Below are positions 27,022 through 37,089 of a stretch of 64,000 bases of DNA, in pieces; within the stretch, counting starts at the first letter, position 1, and the number at the start of each line of letters is the position of its first letter. The stretch comes from Gloeobacter morelensis MG652769 (lineage in GTDB: Bacteria > Cyanobacteriota > Cyanobacteriia > Gloeobacterales > Gloeobacteraceae). Location: NCBI RefSeq assembly GCF_021018745.1, contig NZ_CP063845.1:2914001-2978000 (forward strand). The letters run 5' to 3'. Made by a program: the position numbers and the translations under genes. The notes beneath the pieces are model-generated. The model worked only from the letters and a program-made list of their open reading frames with translations. It was not told the origin of the DNA and ran no database searches.

Positions 27022-30000
27022 CTAGCCGGGCACGGCCTGGCTTTTGCGGCTGCGCAGGTGGTCGTAGCCCACCGGGTCGAAGACCCGAAACAGACAGCTC
27101 ATCTCGGCCACCACCGCCTCGTTTTGCAACAGGCACAGATCGTTGTGCATCTGCAGCAGCTCACCCCGGGAGTAAACCGGATCGCGGCTGCGGGCGATCA
27201 AGAACACGGGCGCGTCCGTCTCGGCAAGCCGCAGGAAGCGGGCCTGGATCTCGTCGAGGATGAAAGCCTTGCCCATCGCCACACCGTGGTAGATGTGCGA
27301 AAGCGCCGTCACCAGCTGGCGGGCGGCTTCGATGAGATAGAGCCCCGGGACGTGGTCTTTGGGGTGTTCGTAGAAGAACGGATGCGCCAGATCCTGCACC
27401 ATCTCGGCCAGCACCGTGTTTTCGTCCACCCGGCTCAAGCGCGCCAACAGCACGTTGTGGTCGTAGTCTTTATGGACCAGCTGCCGATCGATGCGCGCGA
27501 TCCGCCGCGGATCGAACTCCTGCTGCCAGGCACGAAACCAAGGCATGCCCACGGCCGGGTCCAACAGCGGCAGGACAGCGGCGGCGGGAGCTTCGGCGGC
27601 CGGGGTTTGCTCCGCCAGAAACTCCGCCAGGTGCCCGAGGCCCGTGTTGTTAAAAAACAGGTTGATCGGAATATTGATCTGCAAGTCCTCCAGCACGCGC
27701 GAGCGCAGTTCTACCGCCATCAACGAATCGAGGCCCAACTGGGTGAGCGGCTGCTGCGGATCTACGGCGTTCATCGGCTGGCGCAGCACCGCGGCCAGCT
27801 TCTCGCGCAGATAACCCCCCAGGTGCACCAGGCGCTCGGCGGGCGAAGCGGCAAGCAGCGCGTCGCGCGGTGAAACTCCCGCGGATAGGTTCGCCACGCC
27901 AGGCAGATGGCCGTTGCCTGGCGTGGCGAACCCACCCGCAGCATGGCCGTTGCTCGCCTGTGTACCGTTGGTGCTTTCAAGCCAGAAGCGCTGCCATTGC
28001 CAGGGGTACGCGGGCAGGGGTACGAAGGGCAGCGGTTCCTGGGGGTACAGTAGCCGCCAATCCACGCGGCAACCCAGGGTGTACAGTTGTCCGAGGCTTG
28101 CGAGCATCGTGGCCCGCTCATCCTCGTAGCGCCGCAGCGAAGGCAGGCAGGCGCCCTGCTTCTGGCGGCGCTCCAGGCATTCGGCCAGGGCGGAGGCCAG
28201 GGCCGGGTGCGGACCGATTTCGACAAAAATGTGGTGGCCGCTCTGGATCAGCGCGTCGACCGCATCGGCAAACTGGACAGCTTCGCGCAGATTGCGGCCC
28301 CAGTATTCGGCGTCGAGGTCGCTGCCAGGGCAGATCTGGCCGGTGACCGTCGAGTAGAAGGGAATTTGCCCGGCCCGCGGCTTGAGATCGTGGAGGTGGC
28401 CGACCAGTTCCGGGCGCATCGGTTCCATTTGCGGGCAGTGGAAGGCGTAGTTGACCGGCAGCATTTTGGTGGTGACGCCCCGTTGCTGAAGCCCTTCGAG
28501 GACAGCCGCCAGGGCGTCGGCCTCGCCGGAGAGGACCGTGGTGGTGGGGCTGTTGAGGGCGGCGACGGCGAGCCGGCCCGCGTACTCGGCGATGAGCGGT
28601 TCCACCTCGGCGCGGCCCAGCCAGACGGCGGCCATCCGGCCTGCCCCGGTGGCACGCTGCATCAGTTGCGCCCGGCGAAAGACCAGCTGCAAGGCGTCCG
28701 GCAGATTCAAAGCGCCGGCCACGTAGGCGGCGGCCACTTCACCGACGCTGTGGCCGACCACCGCATCGGGGGTGACGCCCCACGAACGCCAGAGGGCGGT
28801 GAGCGCCACCTGCAGGGCAAACAGCACCGGCTGGGCAATCTCCGTTTCCTGCAGGCGCGAGTCGGTCTTCTCGGCGAGCAATTCCTGCACCAGCGACCAG
28901 TCGGCGTAGCGGCCCATCAGGCGGTCGCACTCGCCGAATACTTGCCGAAACACCGCCTCGCGCTGCCAGAGTTGCCGTCCCATCGCCCACCACTGCGGTC
29001 CCTGGCCGGTAAAGACAAAGGCAACCTTCAGCGAACGGCTGGGCACCTTGCGCCCCTGGCTGCCGCCGGGGGGGGTGACGCCCTGCAGCCAGGTTTCCAG
29101 TTGCTCGGCCAGTTCCGTCTGCGAGCGGGCGACCAGGCAGAGGCGATGGTTGTGGTGGGTGCGCCGCACACCGGCGCTGTAGCACCATTCGGCCAGGGAG
29201 TGGGCATCCGGCTTGTCCGCCAACTGCCCGCGCAAGGCTTCGGCCAGATCCCGCAGGGCCTCGGCGCTGCGGGCGGACAGGGGCAACACCTGGGGGCTGT
29301 CGTCCGCGGGCCGGTTTTCAAGGCCGCCCACCGGTGCCTCCTGCAGGACGACGTGGGCGTTGGTGCCGCCAAAGCCGAAGGAACTCACCCCCGCTCTCGC
29401 TGGTCCCTCCCGCCGCGGCCAGGGTTCGAGGTGCTCCTGCACCCTGAGGGGCAGTTGCTCGAAAGGAATGTGGGGGTTGGCCGCTTCGAAGTGCAAATTG
29501 GGCGGGATGAGCCGGTGTCGGAGGGCCAGCACCACCTTGATAAGACCGGCGATGCCCGCCGCCGCTTCGAGGTGGCCGATGTTGGTCTTCGCTGAGCCGA
29601 TGCGGCAGGGTCGGTCCGCGGGACGGCCTTCGGCGAGCACCGCACCGAGGGCGAGCGCTTCGATCGGATCGCCTAGGGGGGTGCCGGTGCCGTGGGCCTC
29701 GACATAATCGATCTCGCCGGCGCGGATGCCGGCGTCCGCCAGGGCTGCGCGGATGACGGCCTGCTGGGCGTAGCCGTTGGGGGCGGTGAGGCCGTTGCTG
29801 CGACCGTCCTGGTTGGTGGCGGTGCCGCGGATGACGGCCAAAATCGGGTCACCGTCGCCCAGGGCGCGCGTCAGGGACTTGAGGACGACCACACCGCAAC
29901 CTTCGCCGCGCACGTAGCCGTTCGCCCGGCTGTCGAAGGTTCGGCAGCGGCCGTCGGGGGAGAGCATGTGGGCCTTGGCCAGCGATATGCTCAGCTCCGG

Positions 30001-30612
30001 GGTGAGCATCAACTGGACACCGGCGGCCACCGCCAGGGTGCACTCGCCCCGGCGCAGGCTCTGGCAGGCCAGGTGCACCGCCACCAGCGACGAGGAACAG
30101 GCCGTATCGACCGCCAGGCTCGGACCGCGCAGATCGAGCAGGTAGGAAAGACGGTTGGCGGCGATGCAGTAGATGCCGCCGGTGCTCGCGTAGGCGTCGA
30201 TGTCGTCGGGCTGGTTGAGATTGAGCCGGTAGTAATCGCTGTTGCAGATGCCCACAAAGACGCCGGTCTGGCTACCCGCCAGCTGCTCGAGCGGTTGACC
30301 GGCGCTTTCGAGCGCTTCGTAGGCCACCTCCAATAGCAGCCGCTGCTGGGGGTCCATGTACTGGGCTTCCCGGGCCGAGATGCCAAAAAACTGGTTGTCA
30401 AAGCGCTCGACCCCGCCCAAGAAACCGCCCCAGCGGGTGTTCATCGTCCGGGGGGCGATCGCTTGCGGGTCGTAGAAAGCATCGACGTCCCAGCGCTCGG
30501 CGGGCACCTCGGCGATCGCATCGACGCCGTCGCGCAACAGCCGCCAATACTCCGCAGGATTCGCAGCACCGGGAAAACGGCAGCCCAGGCCCACAATCGC
30601 TATCGCTTCCAT
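27022..30612 (-). CDS. Type I PKS: KS-AT-ACP with C-terminal AfsA-type hotdog domain
   Basis: Megasynthase of 1196 aa. The KS domain (1-425) has the complete triad Cys172 in DTACSSSL, His307 in EAHGTGTP and His347 in NIGHLEA. The AT domain (~528-830) has Ser622 in GHSVGEVA. The ACP carries Ser963 in [11 protein letters not shown]. From ~1043 to the end a single hotdog domain reads [36 protein letters not shown] and [14 protein letters not shown], the PF03756 (AfsA) pattern. No KR, DH or ER is present, so reductions must come in trans. It overlaps the upstream ACP gene by 13 bp. AfsA itself condenses an acyl chain with dihydroxyacetone phosphate, but it has two hotdog units; with only one unit here a dehydratase or thioesterase-like role is also possible. 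Confidence 0.88.
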   Translation of the reverse strand: MEAIAIVGLGCRFPGAANPAEYWRLLRDGVDAIAEVPAERWDVDAFYDPQAIAPRTMNTRWGGFLGGVERFDNQFFGISAREAQYMDPQQRLLLEVAYEALESAGQPLEQLAGSQTGVFVGICNSDYYRLNLNQPDDIDAYASTGGIYCIAANRLSYLLDLRGPSLAVDTACSSSLVAVHLACQSLRRGECTLAVAAGVQLMLTPELSISLAKAHMLSPDGRCRTFDSRANGYVRGEGCGVVVLKSLTRALGDGDPILAVIRGTATNQDGRSNGLTAPNGYAQQAVIRAALADAGIRAGEIDYVEAHGTGTPLGDPIEALALGAVLAEGRPADRPCRIGSAKTNIGHLEAAAGIAGLIKVVLALRHRLIPPNLHFEAANPHIPFEQLPLRVQEHLEPWPRREGPARAGVSSFGFGGTNAHVVLQEAPVGGLENRPADDSPQVLPLSARSAEALRDLAEALRGQLADKPDAHSLAEWCYSAGVRRTHHNHRLCLVARSQTELAEQLETWLQGVTPPGGSQGRKVPSRSLKVAFVFTGQGPQWWAMGRQLWQREAVFRQVFGECDRLMGRYADWSLVQELLAEKTDSRLQETEIAQPVLFALQVALTALWRSWGVTPDAVVGHSVGEVAAAYVAGALNLPDALQLVFRRAQLMQRATGAGRMAAVWLGRAEVEPLIAEYAGRLAVAALNSPTTTVLSGEADALAAVLEGLQQRGVTTKMLPVNYAFHCPQMEPMRPELVGHLHDLKPRAGQIPFYSTVTGQICPGSDLDAEYWGRNLREAVQFADAVDALIQSGHHIFVEIGPHPALASALAECLERRQKQGACLPSLRRYEDERATMLASLGQLYTLGCRVDWRLLYPQEPLPFVPLPAYPWQWQRFWLESTNGTQASNGHAAGGFATPGNGHLPGVANLSAGVSPRDALLAASPAERLVHLGGYLREKLAAVLRQPMNAVDPQQPLTQLGLDSLMAVELRSRVLEDLQINIPINLFFNNTGLGHLAEFLAEQTPAAEAPAAAVLPLLDPAVGMPWFRAWQQEFDPRRIARIDRQLVHKDYDHNVLLARLSRVDENTVLAEMVQDLAHPFFYEHPKDHVPGLYLIEAARQLVTALSHIYHGVAMGKAFILDEIQARFLRLAETDAPVFLIARSRDPVYSRGELLQMHNDLCLLQNEAVVAEMSCLFRVFDPVGYDHLRSRKSQAVPG

Positions 30613-30926
30613 CGCGGCTCTCCTTGATCAGGCTTCGGTTGGGCGGGGCTGGAAGCTTCCTCGGCGATCCGGTGGCTGAAGGACACCAGCGTCGGATAGT
30701 TCCAGAACAGCGTCGGCGACAGATGCAGATGGAGCCACTCCTCCAGTTGGGCCAGCAAAATCAGCGCCTGGGCCGAGCTGAGGCCATGGCTGGAGAAGGT
30801 TTCCTCCGGGTCGATCTCTTCGGTGGAGATTTTCAGCCGTTCGCTCAGTTTGACCTTCAGCCACTCCTGGATGAGGGCGGCGCCGACGATCGGCTTGAGG
30901 CTGGACTGGGAAGACATCGGGCTCAT
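30600..30926 (-). CDS. Acyl/peptidyl carrier protein
   Basis: Free-standing carrier protein of 108 aa. The phosphopantetheine attachment site is SSHGLSSAQALIL, with the first or second serine after GL as acceptor; helix IV continues as LEEWLHLHLSPTLFWNYPTLVSFSHRI. The wording of this block is typical of carriers attached to modular synthases. ATG 30926 overlaps the upstream stop (ATGA), and its own end overlaps the KS-AT-ACP-AfsA start, so PfaD-like protein, ACP and PKS are translationally coupled. Confidence 0.85.
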   Translation of the reverse strand: MSPMSSQSSLKPIVGAALIQEWLKVKLSERLKISTEEIDPEETFSSHGLSSAQALILLAQLEEWLHLHLSPTLFWNYPTLVSFSHRIAEEASSPAQPKPDQGEPRWKR

Positions 30927-32590
30927 CGGTGTACCTCTAAAACACGACTGGGTTGGACGGGGCCGGCGACGGGCCGGTACTGGGTCCAGGCAGCAGGAAA
31001 ATGCAGGCCCTGCAGGCGCATCCCTTCGAGGCGCTGCAGCAAAGCCGCTCCGCGCATCAGGTGCCAGGCCACATCCAGGACGCTGCGGTTGGCGGGTTCG
31101 GCGAGGTAGGTGTTTTTGACCCAATGGTTGAATGCACCCATCGCCGGACCGCACCAGATCTGGTAATCCGCCTCACGGCCCGGTTCACCGGCGTTGGACC
31201 AGCGCGAAGATAGACCCAGATACCAGCGAAAAACCAGCGCCATCTTGCGCTTGGGGTTGTCCGTGGCCCGCTGGATCTGCTCGGGATCGCGGCTGGCGAA
31301 ATAGGCGACGGTGTCCCGCCAGATCGCCTCTAAAGGCCGGCGGAAAATTTGCTTTTCGAGCTTTTCGCGCTCGGGGCCAGGGATAGCCTCCAGCGACTCG
31401 CAGGTTCTGTACAGTTCAAAAAGCTTCTGGGCGCGGCTGGCGAACAGGGTGCCCCGCTTGAGCACCTGCAGCTTGACGCCCAGTTCGAACATGTCGGCGG
31501 CTGGGGCCATCGCCACATCGGCCAGATCGGCCTGGGCCAGCAGTTGCTTGGTGTGGCGGGAGGCCCCGGCTTCGATGCACGCCTGGTTGACCGAACCGGT
31601 GACCACGTAGGCGGCCCCCATCGCCAAGGCAGCCTGGACCGCGTGGGGGGTGCCGATCCCGCCGGCGGCACCCACCCGCACCGGCCGGGAGTAACCAAAG
31701 CGCTCCTGGATCTCGTCGCGCAGGGCGATGATGGCCGGCAGCAGGCAGACCAGCGGCCGGTTGTCGGTATGACCGCCCGAATCCGCTTCGACGGTGAGGT
31801 CGTCGCACATCGGCACCTGCTCGGCCAGTCGGGCCTGCAGTTCGCTGATCTGGCCGCTTTCGACCAGTTGTCTGAGCACAGGGTGGGGAGCGGGCTGCAA
31901 AAAGCGCGTCGCCACTTCCGGGCGGGACACCTTGGCGATGATCTTGTGGCCGATCACGATCTCGTCGCCCCGGTGGCTCAACCCGGCCGCCCGATAGCGG
32001 ACGATGCTCGGGGTGAGATCCATGAACGCCGAGGCTTCGACGGTCGTCACGCCGTATTTGAGATAGAGATCGACCGCCCCCCGCTCGATCGCCGCTTCGC
32101 TGGGGCTGTGGATCAAGTTGAAGGCGTAGGGTCCCGTCGGCAGCGCCTGCTGGAGCCGCTGGATCGCCGCTTCGATGCGCTCAGGCACGAGCCCAGCCGC
32201 CCCGAACGACCCGAGCAATCGCTCGCGGCCGAGGGCAATCACCATCTCCTCCGAAGCGATGCCGTTGGCCATCGCCCCGGTGGCATAGGCATACTTGACC
32301 CCGTGATCGGCCCGGAAACGATCGTCTCCGAGTTGCTCGGGCAACAGCGGCGGCGCCTTCAAGAGCAGTTGGGCCGTGGCGGTCCTGCCGCGCCCGGTGG
32401 GAGCGGGGCCGCCGCTTTGGGCCATGCCGATGCGCTCGTCGATTTTGACGACGTACAGCGGCCGGTCCCCATCGAGCGCCAGCGCCCGCATAGCCTCTTC
32501 GTCGAAGGCGACCGACTCCAGCGGACCTTCCCAGAACTGGTAGGGATTGAAGCAGGAGCCCAAGTATTCGAGACGGTTGGATGGTGGCAC
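30923..32590 (-). CDS. PfaD-like trans-acting enoyl reductase
   Basis: FMN-dependent TIM-barrel enoyl reductase of the PUFA-synthase type (555 aa). The stretch VRVGAAGGIGTPHAVQAALAMGAAYVVTGSVNQACIEAG, followed by KQLLAQADLADVAMAPAADMFELGVKLQVLKRGTLF, is the PfaD hallmark. PfaD proteins reduce enoyl-ACP in trans during polyunsaturated fatty acid and some polyketide syntheses. The start is GTG 32590, supported by AAGGAGG six bases upstream; frames further upstream overlap the PfaB-like gene. ATGA overlap with the ACP. Confidence 0.9.
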   Translation of the reverse strand: MPPSNRLEYLGSCFNPYQFWEGPLESVAFDEEAMRALALDGDRPLYVVKIDERIGMAQSGGPAPTGRGRTATAQLLLKAPPLLPEQLGDDRFRADHGVKYAYATGAMANGIASEEMVIALGRERLLGSFGAAGLVPERIEAAIQRLQQALPTGPYAFNLIHSPSEAAIERGAVDLYLKYGVTTVEASAFMDLTPSIVRYRAAGLSHRGDEIVIGHKIIAKVSRPEVATRFLQPAPHPVLRQLVESGQISELQARLAEQVPMCDDLTVEADSGGHTDNRPLVCLLPAIIALRDEIQERFGYSRPVRVGAAGGIGTPHAVQAALAMGAAYVVTGSVNQACIEAGASRHTKQLLAQADLADVAMAPAADMFELGVKLQVLKRGTLFASRAQKLFELYRTCESLEAIPGPEREKLEKQIFRRPLEAIWRDTVAYFASRDPEQIQRATDNPKRKMALVFRWYLGLSSRWSNAGEPGREADYQIWCGPAMGAFNHWVKNTYLAEPANRSVLDVAWHLMRGAALLQRLEGMRLQGLHFPAAWTQYRPVAGPVQPSRVLEVHR

Positions 32591-32637
32591 GGTGCGCCTC
32601 CTTGGAGAAATAGAACAGGTGTTCGTCAGGCTGCCCA

Positions 32638-35241
32638 TCAGCGGTCGGGGCCGGGGCCAGGTGCAACCAGCCGGCTCGCCAGCGCGATTTGCCATTGCAC
32701 CAGGGCGCCAATTTGCTGAAGACCCTCCTGCCGCGCCTGCAGATGGCTGCTGTGGGCTTCAGAGAGCAAGAGCGCGTGCTCAAGCCGGGGCCGGAGGAAC
32801 GGAGCAGGCACCGGCGCCGGCACGGGCGCGGCCGGGGTCGCCTGAAGCGGTTGGGCCGACGGCGCTACCCCAAACAGCGGCGCAAGATCCAGCGCCACCC
32901 GGTGGCTGACCAACCTGGCCAGCAGTTGTACCAGGCCGGTGTGATCGTCGGTGCCCCGCTTGTTGATGGACACGGCCAGATGGGCGCGCTCGCCGAGGGT
33001 CTCTGTGATCCAGCGCGAGCAGGTACTGGCCGGGCCGAGTTCGACAAAGATCCTGGCCCCGTCGGTGTAGGTCTGCTCGATTAACCGGCGAAAGTCCACC
33101 GGCCTGCAGATGCCTCCGGCGACCGCCGGGGCGACCGCCTCCGGGGTGAGGGCGACAGGCGTGTACCCCGACGCACCGCAATAAAACGCGACGCCGGGTA
33201 CGGGGTGAACCGGCTGGTCGCTCAGACGCAACAGCTCCGGATAAGCGGACTGCATGGCCGGGCAGTGCAGGACGTGGCTGGCCGGGGCGCGAAAACATTC
33301 GCAACCCACAGCGGCAATCACCCTGCGGCAAGCCTCTTCCTCGCCGGCAATCACCACCTCCTCGGGGGTATTGACGTGGGTGAGGAAGACGCGCTCTTCG
33401 GTTTTGAGCCGCTCGCGCACCCGCTCGGGAGGGGCCATCAGCACATAGGTTCCCCAGCGCACCGCGCCCATGCCATCGCCCCAGAAATTTTCCAGCACCT
33501 GCATCGGTCCCGAAAGCACGGTGCGAAACAGCGGCGAAGTGCGCAGGGCGGCGTAGCTGTCCCACCGCTGCCAGGCGCCCAGCGCGTAGAACATGCTCGT
33601 CTCCCCCAGGCTGTAGCCGAAGGCGGCCCGGGGTTCGATGCCGAAATACCCGCGCAAAATGGCGGTGTGCAGTACCGCAAAACCGACCCCAGATTCGATC
33701 ATCGCCACCGGATCTTCCGCCAACTGGGCTTCGAATACCTCCAACTGGCGTCGGCAGAGGCGTTCCAGGCTGCGCGGATAGAGCTGCGCTTCTCTGAGCA
33801 ACAGACCCGGGTCGTCGGTCAGCCGCTCCAGCGAGCGGTGGCAGTCCGGAAACAGCGGCAGCAGGTCGCGGCCGAGACCCAGGTAGGAGTTGAAAGCGCC
33901 GGGGTACACAAAGGCAATGCCCGCCTGCGCCCCGAGGGGCGCGGGGGTGAAGTAGCTGCCCAGCGGCGTCTTCCAATCCCGATTCCCGGCGCGGGCTTCG
34001 GGAATACCTTTGCAGGCGCGCTGGATCTCGCGCAGCATTTCGTCCCGGTTGCGCCCGACCAGGGCCAGTACGTAGGGCCTGGAAGGCTGCTCGGCAAACG
34101 CCGCAAAGTACCGCCGGGCCATCGCCGCGAGGTCCTCCACCGTTTCGAGCTCACTTTGTACGGCCTGCAGCCGGGCCTCGAACTCCCCCGGGTCCTGCCC
34201 CACCAGCAGCAGCAGTTGCAAAGGCATCCGCGCGAGCAGCGGGCTGATGCGCGGCGGCACACCCGGCGCCTCCGCCAGGATGAGGTGGGCGGCCGTTCCG
34301 GCTTCGTTTACCTGCAGCCCCGCCCGCCGCGGCCGGTCGATGCGGCTGAGCCACGGCCTCGATTCAGGTAGCGTATAGAATCCGCTATCCTGCCAATCGG
34401 CCAGTTGTTCCGGCGCAGGCCACGCCGGGCTGGCGGGCAAAAAGCGGTAGTAAATTGCCAGGGCGGTCTGGATCAGGCTGCTGATCCCGGAGCGCAGGCC
34501 ACCGTCTTGGCCGCCTCCCAAAGCGTAATGCAAAGGGGAGTCGGCACCTCCGAAAACCTGAGCGAAACCCGCGCCCATCTTGCCGCTGATTTCAGGTAAA
34601 ACCACCGCCAGATAGTCGATAGCCTCGGGCAGGAGGCCCGCCGACATCAAGGCTTGCCGGCAGGCGGCCACGGCGGCTTGCTCCTCCGGCTCAGCGCCTG
34701 CCGGCTGGGGCACCAGGGCGATCGCTTCGAGGACAGCATAGATGCGATCTCGATCGCCAAGGGCCGCAGCCAGGGTCTTCAAGACGACCGCAGCGCTCAC
34801 AGCGGCAGCGCCGCCGTCCGGGTCGAGCCCTCTGCCTTCACCGATGACCACGGCCTCGACCTGCCCGTCCGTCAGCAACTGGCGGGCCGTTTCGAGGGTT
34901 TTGAACGCCGAGGTCTCTTCAGTAATGGTGCAGATGGGACCGACCGAATGGCCGCAGCGGGCAAAGTACTCAGCCATGAAACGAGTACGGATCTCCGGCC
35001 CGGCCGGAACCTGCCCGGCGTCCACCGTGAGCAGAACGGCGACGGCTTCCGGTCGCTCGCAAAGCCCGGCATCGTTCAGCGCTCCGAAAACGATGTCCAA
35101 ACCCGGGCGGCGGCGTTGCGGGGTCTTAGGCGCTGCCGACTTGTGGTCATGCCCGAGGTAGGTGTCGTGGGCAAAGGCGTCCAGGCCCCCCTCGATGTCC
35201 ATGCCGACCATGGCCAGAGACAGGTGCGTTTGTGTTTCCAT
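32638..35241 (-). CDS. PfaB-like protein: degenerate ketosynthase plus acyltransferase
   Basis: 867 aa. The N-terminal ~400 residues follow a ketosynthase fold (GPICTITEETSAFKTLETARQLLTDGQVEAVVIGEGRG), but the catalytic Cys and the HGTGT block are missing, as in PfaB. The C-terminal half is an acyltransferase with AFGYSLGETSMFY (GYSLG nucleophile), FLTHVNTPEEVVIAG and IFVELGPASTCSRWI. PfaB loads or off-loads acyl chains in PUFA synthases and influences product length. ATG 35241 is the probable start. It is followed 47 bp later by the PfaD-like gene, a common Pfa order. Confidence 0.85.
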   Translation of the reverse strand: METQTHLSLAMVGMDIEGGLDAFAHDTYLGHDHKSAAPKTPQRRRPGLDIVFGALNDAGLCERPEAVAVLLTVDAGQVPAGPEIRTRFMAEYFARCGHSVGPICTITEETSAFKTLETARQLLTDGQVEAVVIGEGRGLDPDGGAAAVSAAVVLKTLAAALGDRDRIYAVLEAIALVPQPAGAEPEEQAAVAACRQALMSAGLLPEAIDYLAVVLPEISGKMGAGFAQVFGGADSPLHYALGGGQDGGLRSGISSLIQTALAIYYRFLPASPAWPAPEQLADWQDSGFYTLPESRPWLSRIDRPRRAGLQVNEAGTAAHLILAEAPGVPPRISPLLARMPLQLLLLVGQDPGEFEARLQAVQSELETVEDLAAMARRYFAAFAEQPSRPYVLALVGRNRDEMLREIQRACKGIPEARAGNRDWKTPLGSYFTPAPLGAQAGIAFVYPGAFNSYLGLGRDLLPLFPDCHRSLERLTDDPGLLLREAQLYPRSLERLCRRQLEVFEAQLAEDPVAMIESGVGFAVLHTAILRGYFGIEPRAAFGYSLGETSMFYALGAWQRWDSYAALRTSPLFRTVLSGPMQVLENFWGDGMGAVRWGTYVLMAPPERVRERLKTEERVFLTHVNTPEEVVIAGEEEACRRVIAAVGCECFRAPASHVLHCPAMQSAYPELLRLSDQPVHPVPGVAFYCGASGYTPVALTPEAVAPAVAGGICRPVDFRRLIEQTYTDGARIFVELGPASTCSRWITETLGERAHLAVSINKRGTDDHTGLVQLLARLVSHRVALDLAPLFGVAPSAQPLQATPAAPVPAPVPAPFLRPRLEHALLLSEAHSSHLQARQEGLQQIGALVQWQIALASRLVAPGPGPDR

Positions 35242-35261
35242 CGATTGCACATCCTGGCGAT

Positions 35262-36017
35262 TCAAAATTCCTGGGACAGCGGACGCACCAGCAACTCGCA
35301 AACGTTCATCCGCAGCGGTTGGCTCAGCGCGTACAAAATGGCGTTGGCAATGTCCTGCGCCTGCAGCATCCGGGCATCGGGCCCGAAGAACGAGCCTTCT
35401 GAAGTAAGCGCTTGTTTGATCTCGGGGTCTTTGACCGAGTTGATGAGTTCGGTATCGACAGCACCCGGCTGGATGTCGGTGACGCGAATGTCGTAACTGA
35501 GCACTTCCTTGCGCAGCGCGTCCGAGATGGCGCGCACCGCGAATTTGCTCGCACAGTAGACCGCTCCCCCCGGGAAGGTCAATTGCCCGGCGACCGAGCC
35601 GATATTAACGATGTGGCCGTGCCGGCGGGCGATCATGCCGGGCAGCACGGCGTGGGTGACGTAGAGAAGTCCTTTGATGTTGATGTCGACGATCGCGTCC
35701 CATTCGTCGACCCGGCCTTTGAGCAGGGGCGAAAGCGGCATCAGCCCGGCGTTGTTGACGAGAATATCCACTCCGCCACTGCCTTCAAGCTCGCGACCGA
35801 GGGTTTGCACGGCGGCCCGGTCCGCCACGTTCAGTTCCCGGACCATCGCTTTACCCCCTGTCTGGCGGATTTTAGCGGCCAGGCTTTCGAGCCTATCGAG
35901 CCGCCGGGCGGAGAGTACCACTTCGGCCCCCCGCTCCGCCAGGGTCAACGCAGTGGCAGCACCAATCCCGCTACTGGCGCCTGTGATCCAGGCGCGCTTT
36001 GCTTTAAACTGTGCCAT
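35262..36017 (-). CDS. Short-chain dehydrogenase/reductase
   Basis: Classical SDR of 251 aa (ATG 36017 with GGAG upstream). The cofactor motif is TGASSGIGAATAL, NNAG is in ILVNNAGLMPL, the catalytic Ser is in VNIGSVAGQ and YxxxK is YCASK. It closely follows the broad serine-dehydrogenase/clavaldehyde-reductase-like group. It lies 20 bp upstream of the PfaB-like gene on the same strand, so a ketoreduction serving the synthase is plausible. Substrate unknown. Confidence 0.88.
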   Translation of the reverse strand: MAQFKAKRAWITGASSGIGAATALTLAERGAEVVLSARRLDRLESLAAKIRQTGGKAMVRELNVADRAAVQTLGRELEGSGGVDILVNNAGLMPLSPLLKGRVDEWDAIVDINIKGLLYVTHAVLPGMIARRHGHIVNIGSVAGQLTFPGGAVYCASKFAVRAISDALRKEVLSYDIRVTDIQPGAVDTELINSVKDPEIKQALTSEGSFFGPDARMLQAQDIANAILYALSQPLRMNVCELLVRPLSQEF

Positions 36018-36064
36018 GGCCTTGCTCCTGAATAGCTTGAATGCCGAGGGCCATCGTGGAGTGT

Positions 36065-36928
36065 CTACGGACCGTCGAGGGGCGATTCGTAAAAGTCTTT
36101 GTCGCGGGGAACGATGACATCGGCTTTGTGGGTGACATCGATGGCTACCCGGCCGCGGTTCATCGTGCAATCTTTGATGTGGCCGCCCACTTTCTTGTCG
36201 TCGCTGAGAAAGTGCATGTGGTAGCCCCCGACGTTGACCTGCTCCATGTAGGCGGGGAAGCGGAACCCGACCACTGTCCCCTGGACGTCGTAGTTATAGA
36301 ACTGGGTGGCCTGGGCGAGCAGCTCCAAAAAAGGAATGTAGGGTTTGCGCTGACCGGGGGTGCTTTCTGTCTGCATATAACTGAAAGCGCCGTCGATCCG
36401 GAAGGCGTACATGACGTTGAGAGTTGGATACAGGGTGTCGAGTGTGGCGTAGAGATCCGGGCAACTGATCGGCTTGTCGAAAGTCAAAATGCGGTCGGGT
36501 CTGAAGAATTTGACCGTCGCCCACGAGGCTTTTTCTGAATCGGCCAGCTCGTAGATGCTGCCGTCGGCCAGGATGTTGTAGAAGCGGCCATCGACGGCGA
36601 ACACTTCGCCGTCGATGCGGTCGGGGGCACCCAGGCCCATATCGCCGAATCGCTTGAGCATTCCATAGGTGACCACACCGTCGTACAGAGCAGAGTAGAT
36701 GGCTGTGGAGATCGAGGCTGTGAAAACCACGTCGTTGTTGTCCTGGCTGTCGGCGGAAGCTTTGTTGGTGAGGATCACATCACTGGATGGCTTAGGCAGA
36801 GATTTTCCGGAGACCACATGCTTGCGGGAGTTGTTCGGCACAGGATGGGAAAAAAGGGTTGACGGAAACGACAGAGTTACCAGCAGCAGGCAAAGCCCAA
36901 CGGTCAGTTTTTGCTTCAAAGAACGCAT
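36065..36928 (-). CDS. Exported alpha-acetolactate decarboxylase, copy 1
   Basis: 287 aa with a signal peptide (VGLCLLLVTLSFPSTLFS). The core follows the acetolactate decarboxylase family: LYDGVVTYGMLKRFGDMGLGAPDRIDGEVFAVDGRFY, then GYHMHFLSDDKKVGGHIKDC, which supplies the HxH and H zinc ligands. The enzyme converts acetolactate to acetoin. An exported location is unusual but known in Bacillus-type enzymes. It lies 161 bp downstream of a paralogue and 47 bp before the SDR in the same run. Acetoin can be reduced by the nearby SDR/ADH enzymes; whether the pair serves the PKS locus is unknown. Confidence 0.85.
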   Translation of the reverse strand: MRSLKQKLTVGLCLLLVTLSFPSTLFSHPVPNNSRKHVVSGKSLPKPSSDVILTNKASADSQDNNDVVFTASISTAIYSALYDGVVTYGMLKRFGDMGLGAPDRIDGEVFAVDGRFYNILADGSIYELADSEKASWATVKFFRPDRILTFDKPISCPDLYATLDTLYPTLNVMYAFRIDGAFSYMQTESTPGQRKPYIPFLELLAQATQFYNYDVQGTVVGFRFPAYMEQVNVGGYHMHFLSDDKKVGGHIKDCTMNRGRVAIDVTHKADVIVPRDKDFYESPLDGP

Positions 36929-37089
36929 CGATTGAAACTCCTGGCACACAGTGCAGACAAATCGCGTCGAAATCACTTCGAGGGAATATCAAAGTCCAAG
37001 TTGTCACAAAGCTTGTGGTTAATGCCTGTCAAGTGTTGTTTTATTGGGCGGGAAGCTTTGTGGTTATCCGAGCACTAAGTCGTCGGTTT

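Noticed and set aside
28087-29595. 502-codon plus-strand frame opposite the KS-AT-ACP-AfsA synthase
   Set aside because: Antisense artefact of a long GC-rich gene; no motif, and the synthase on the other strand has all catalytic residues.
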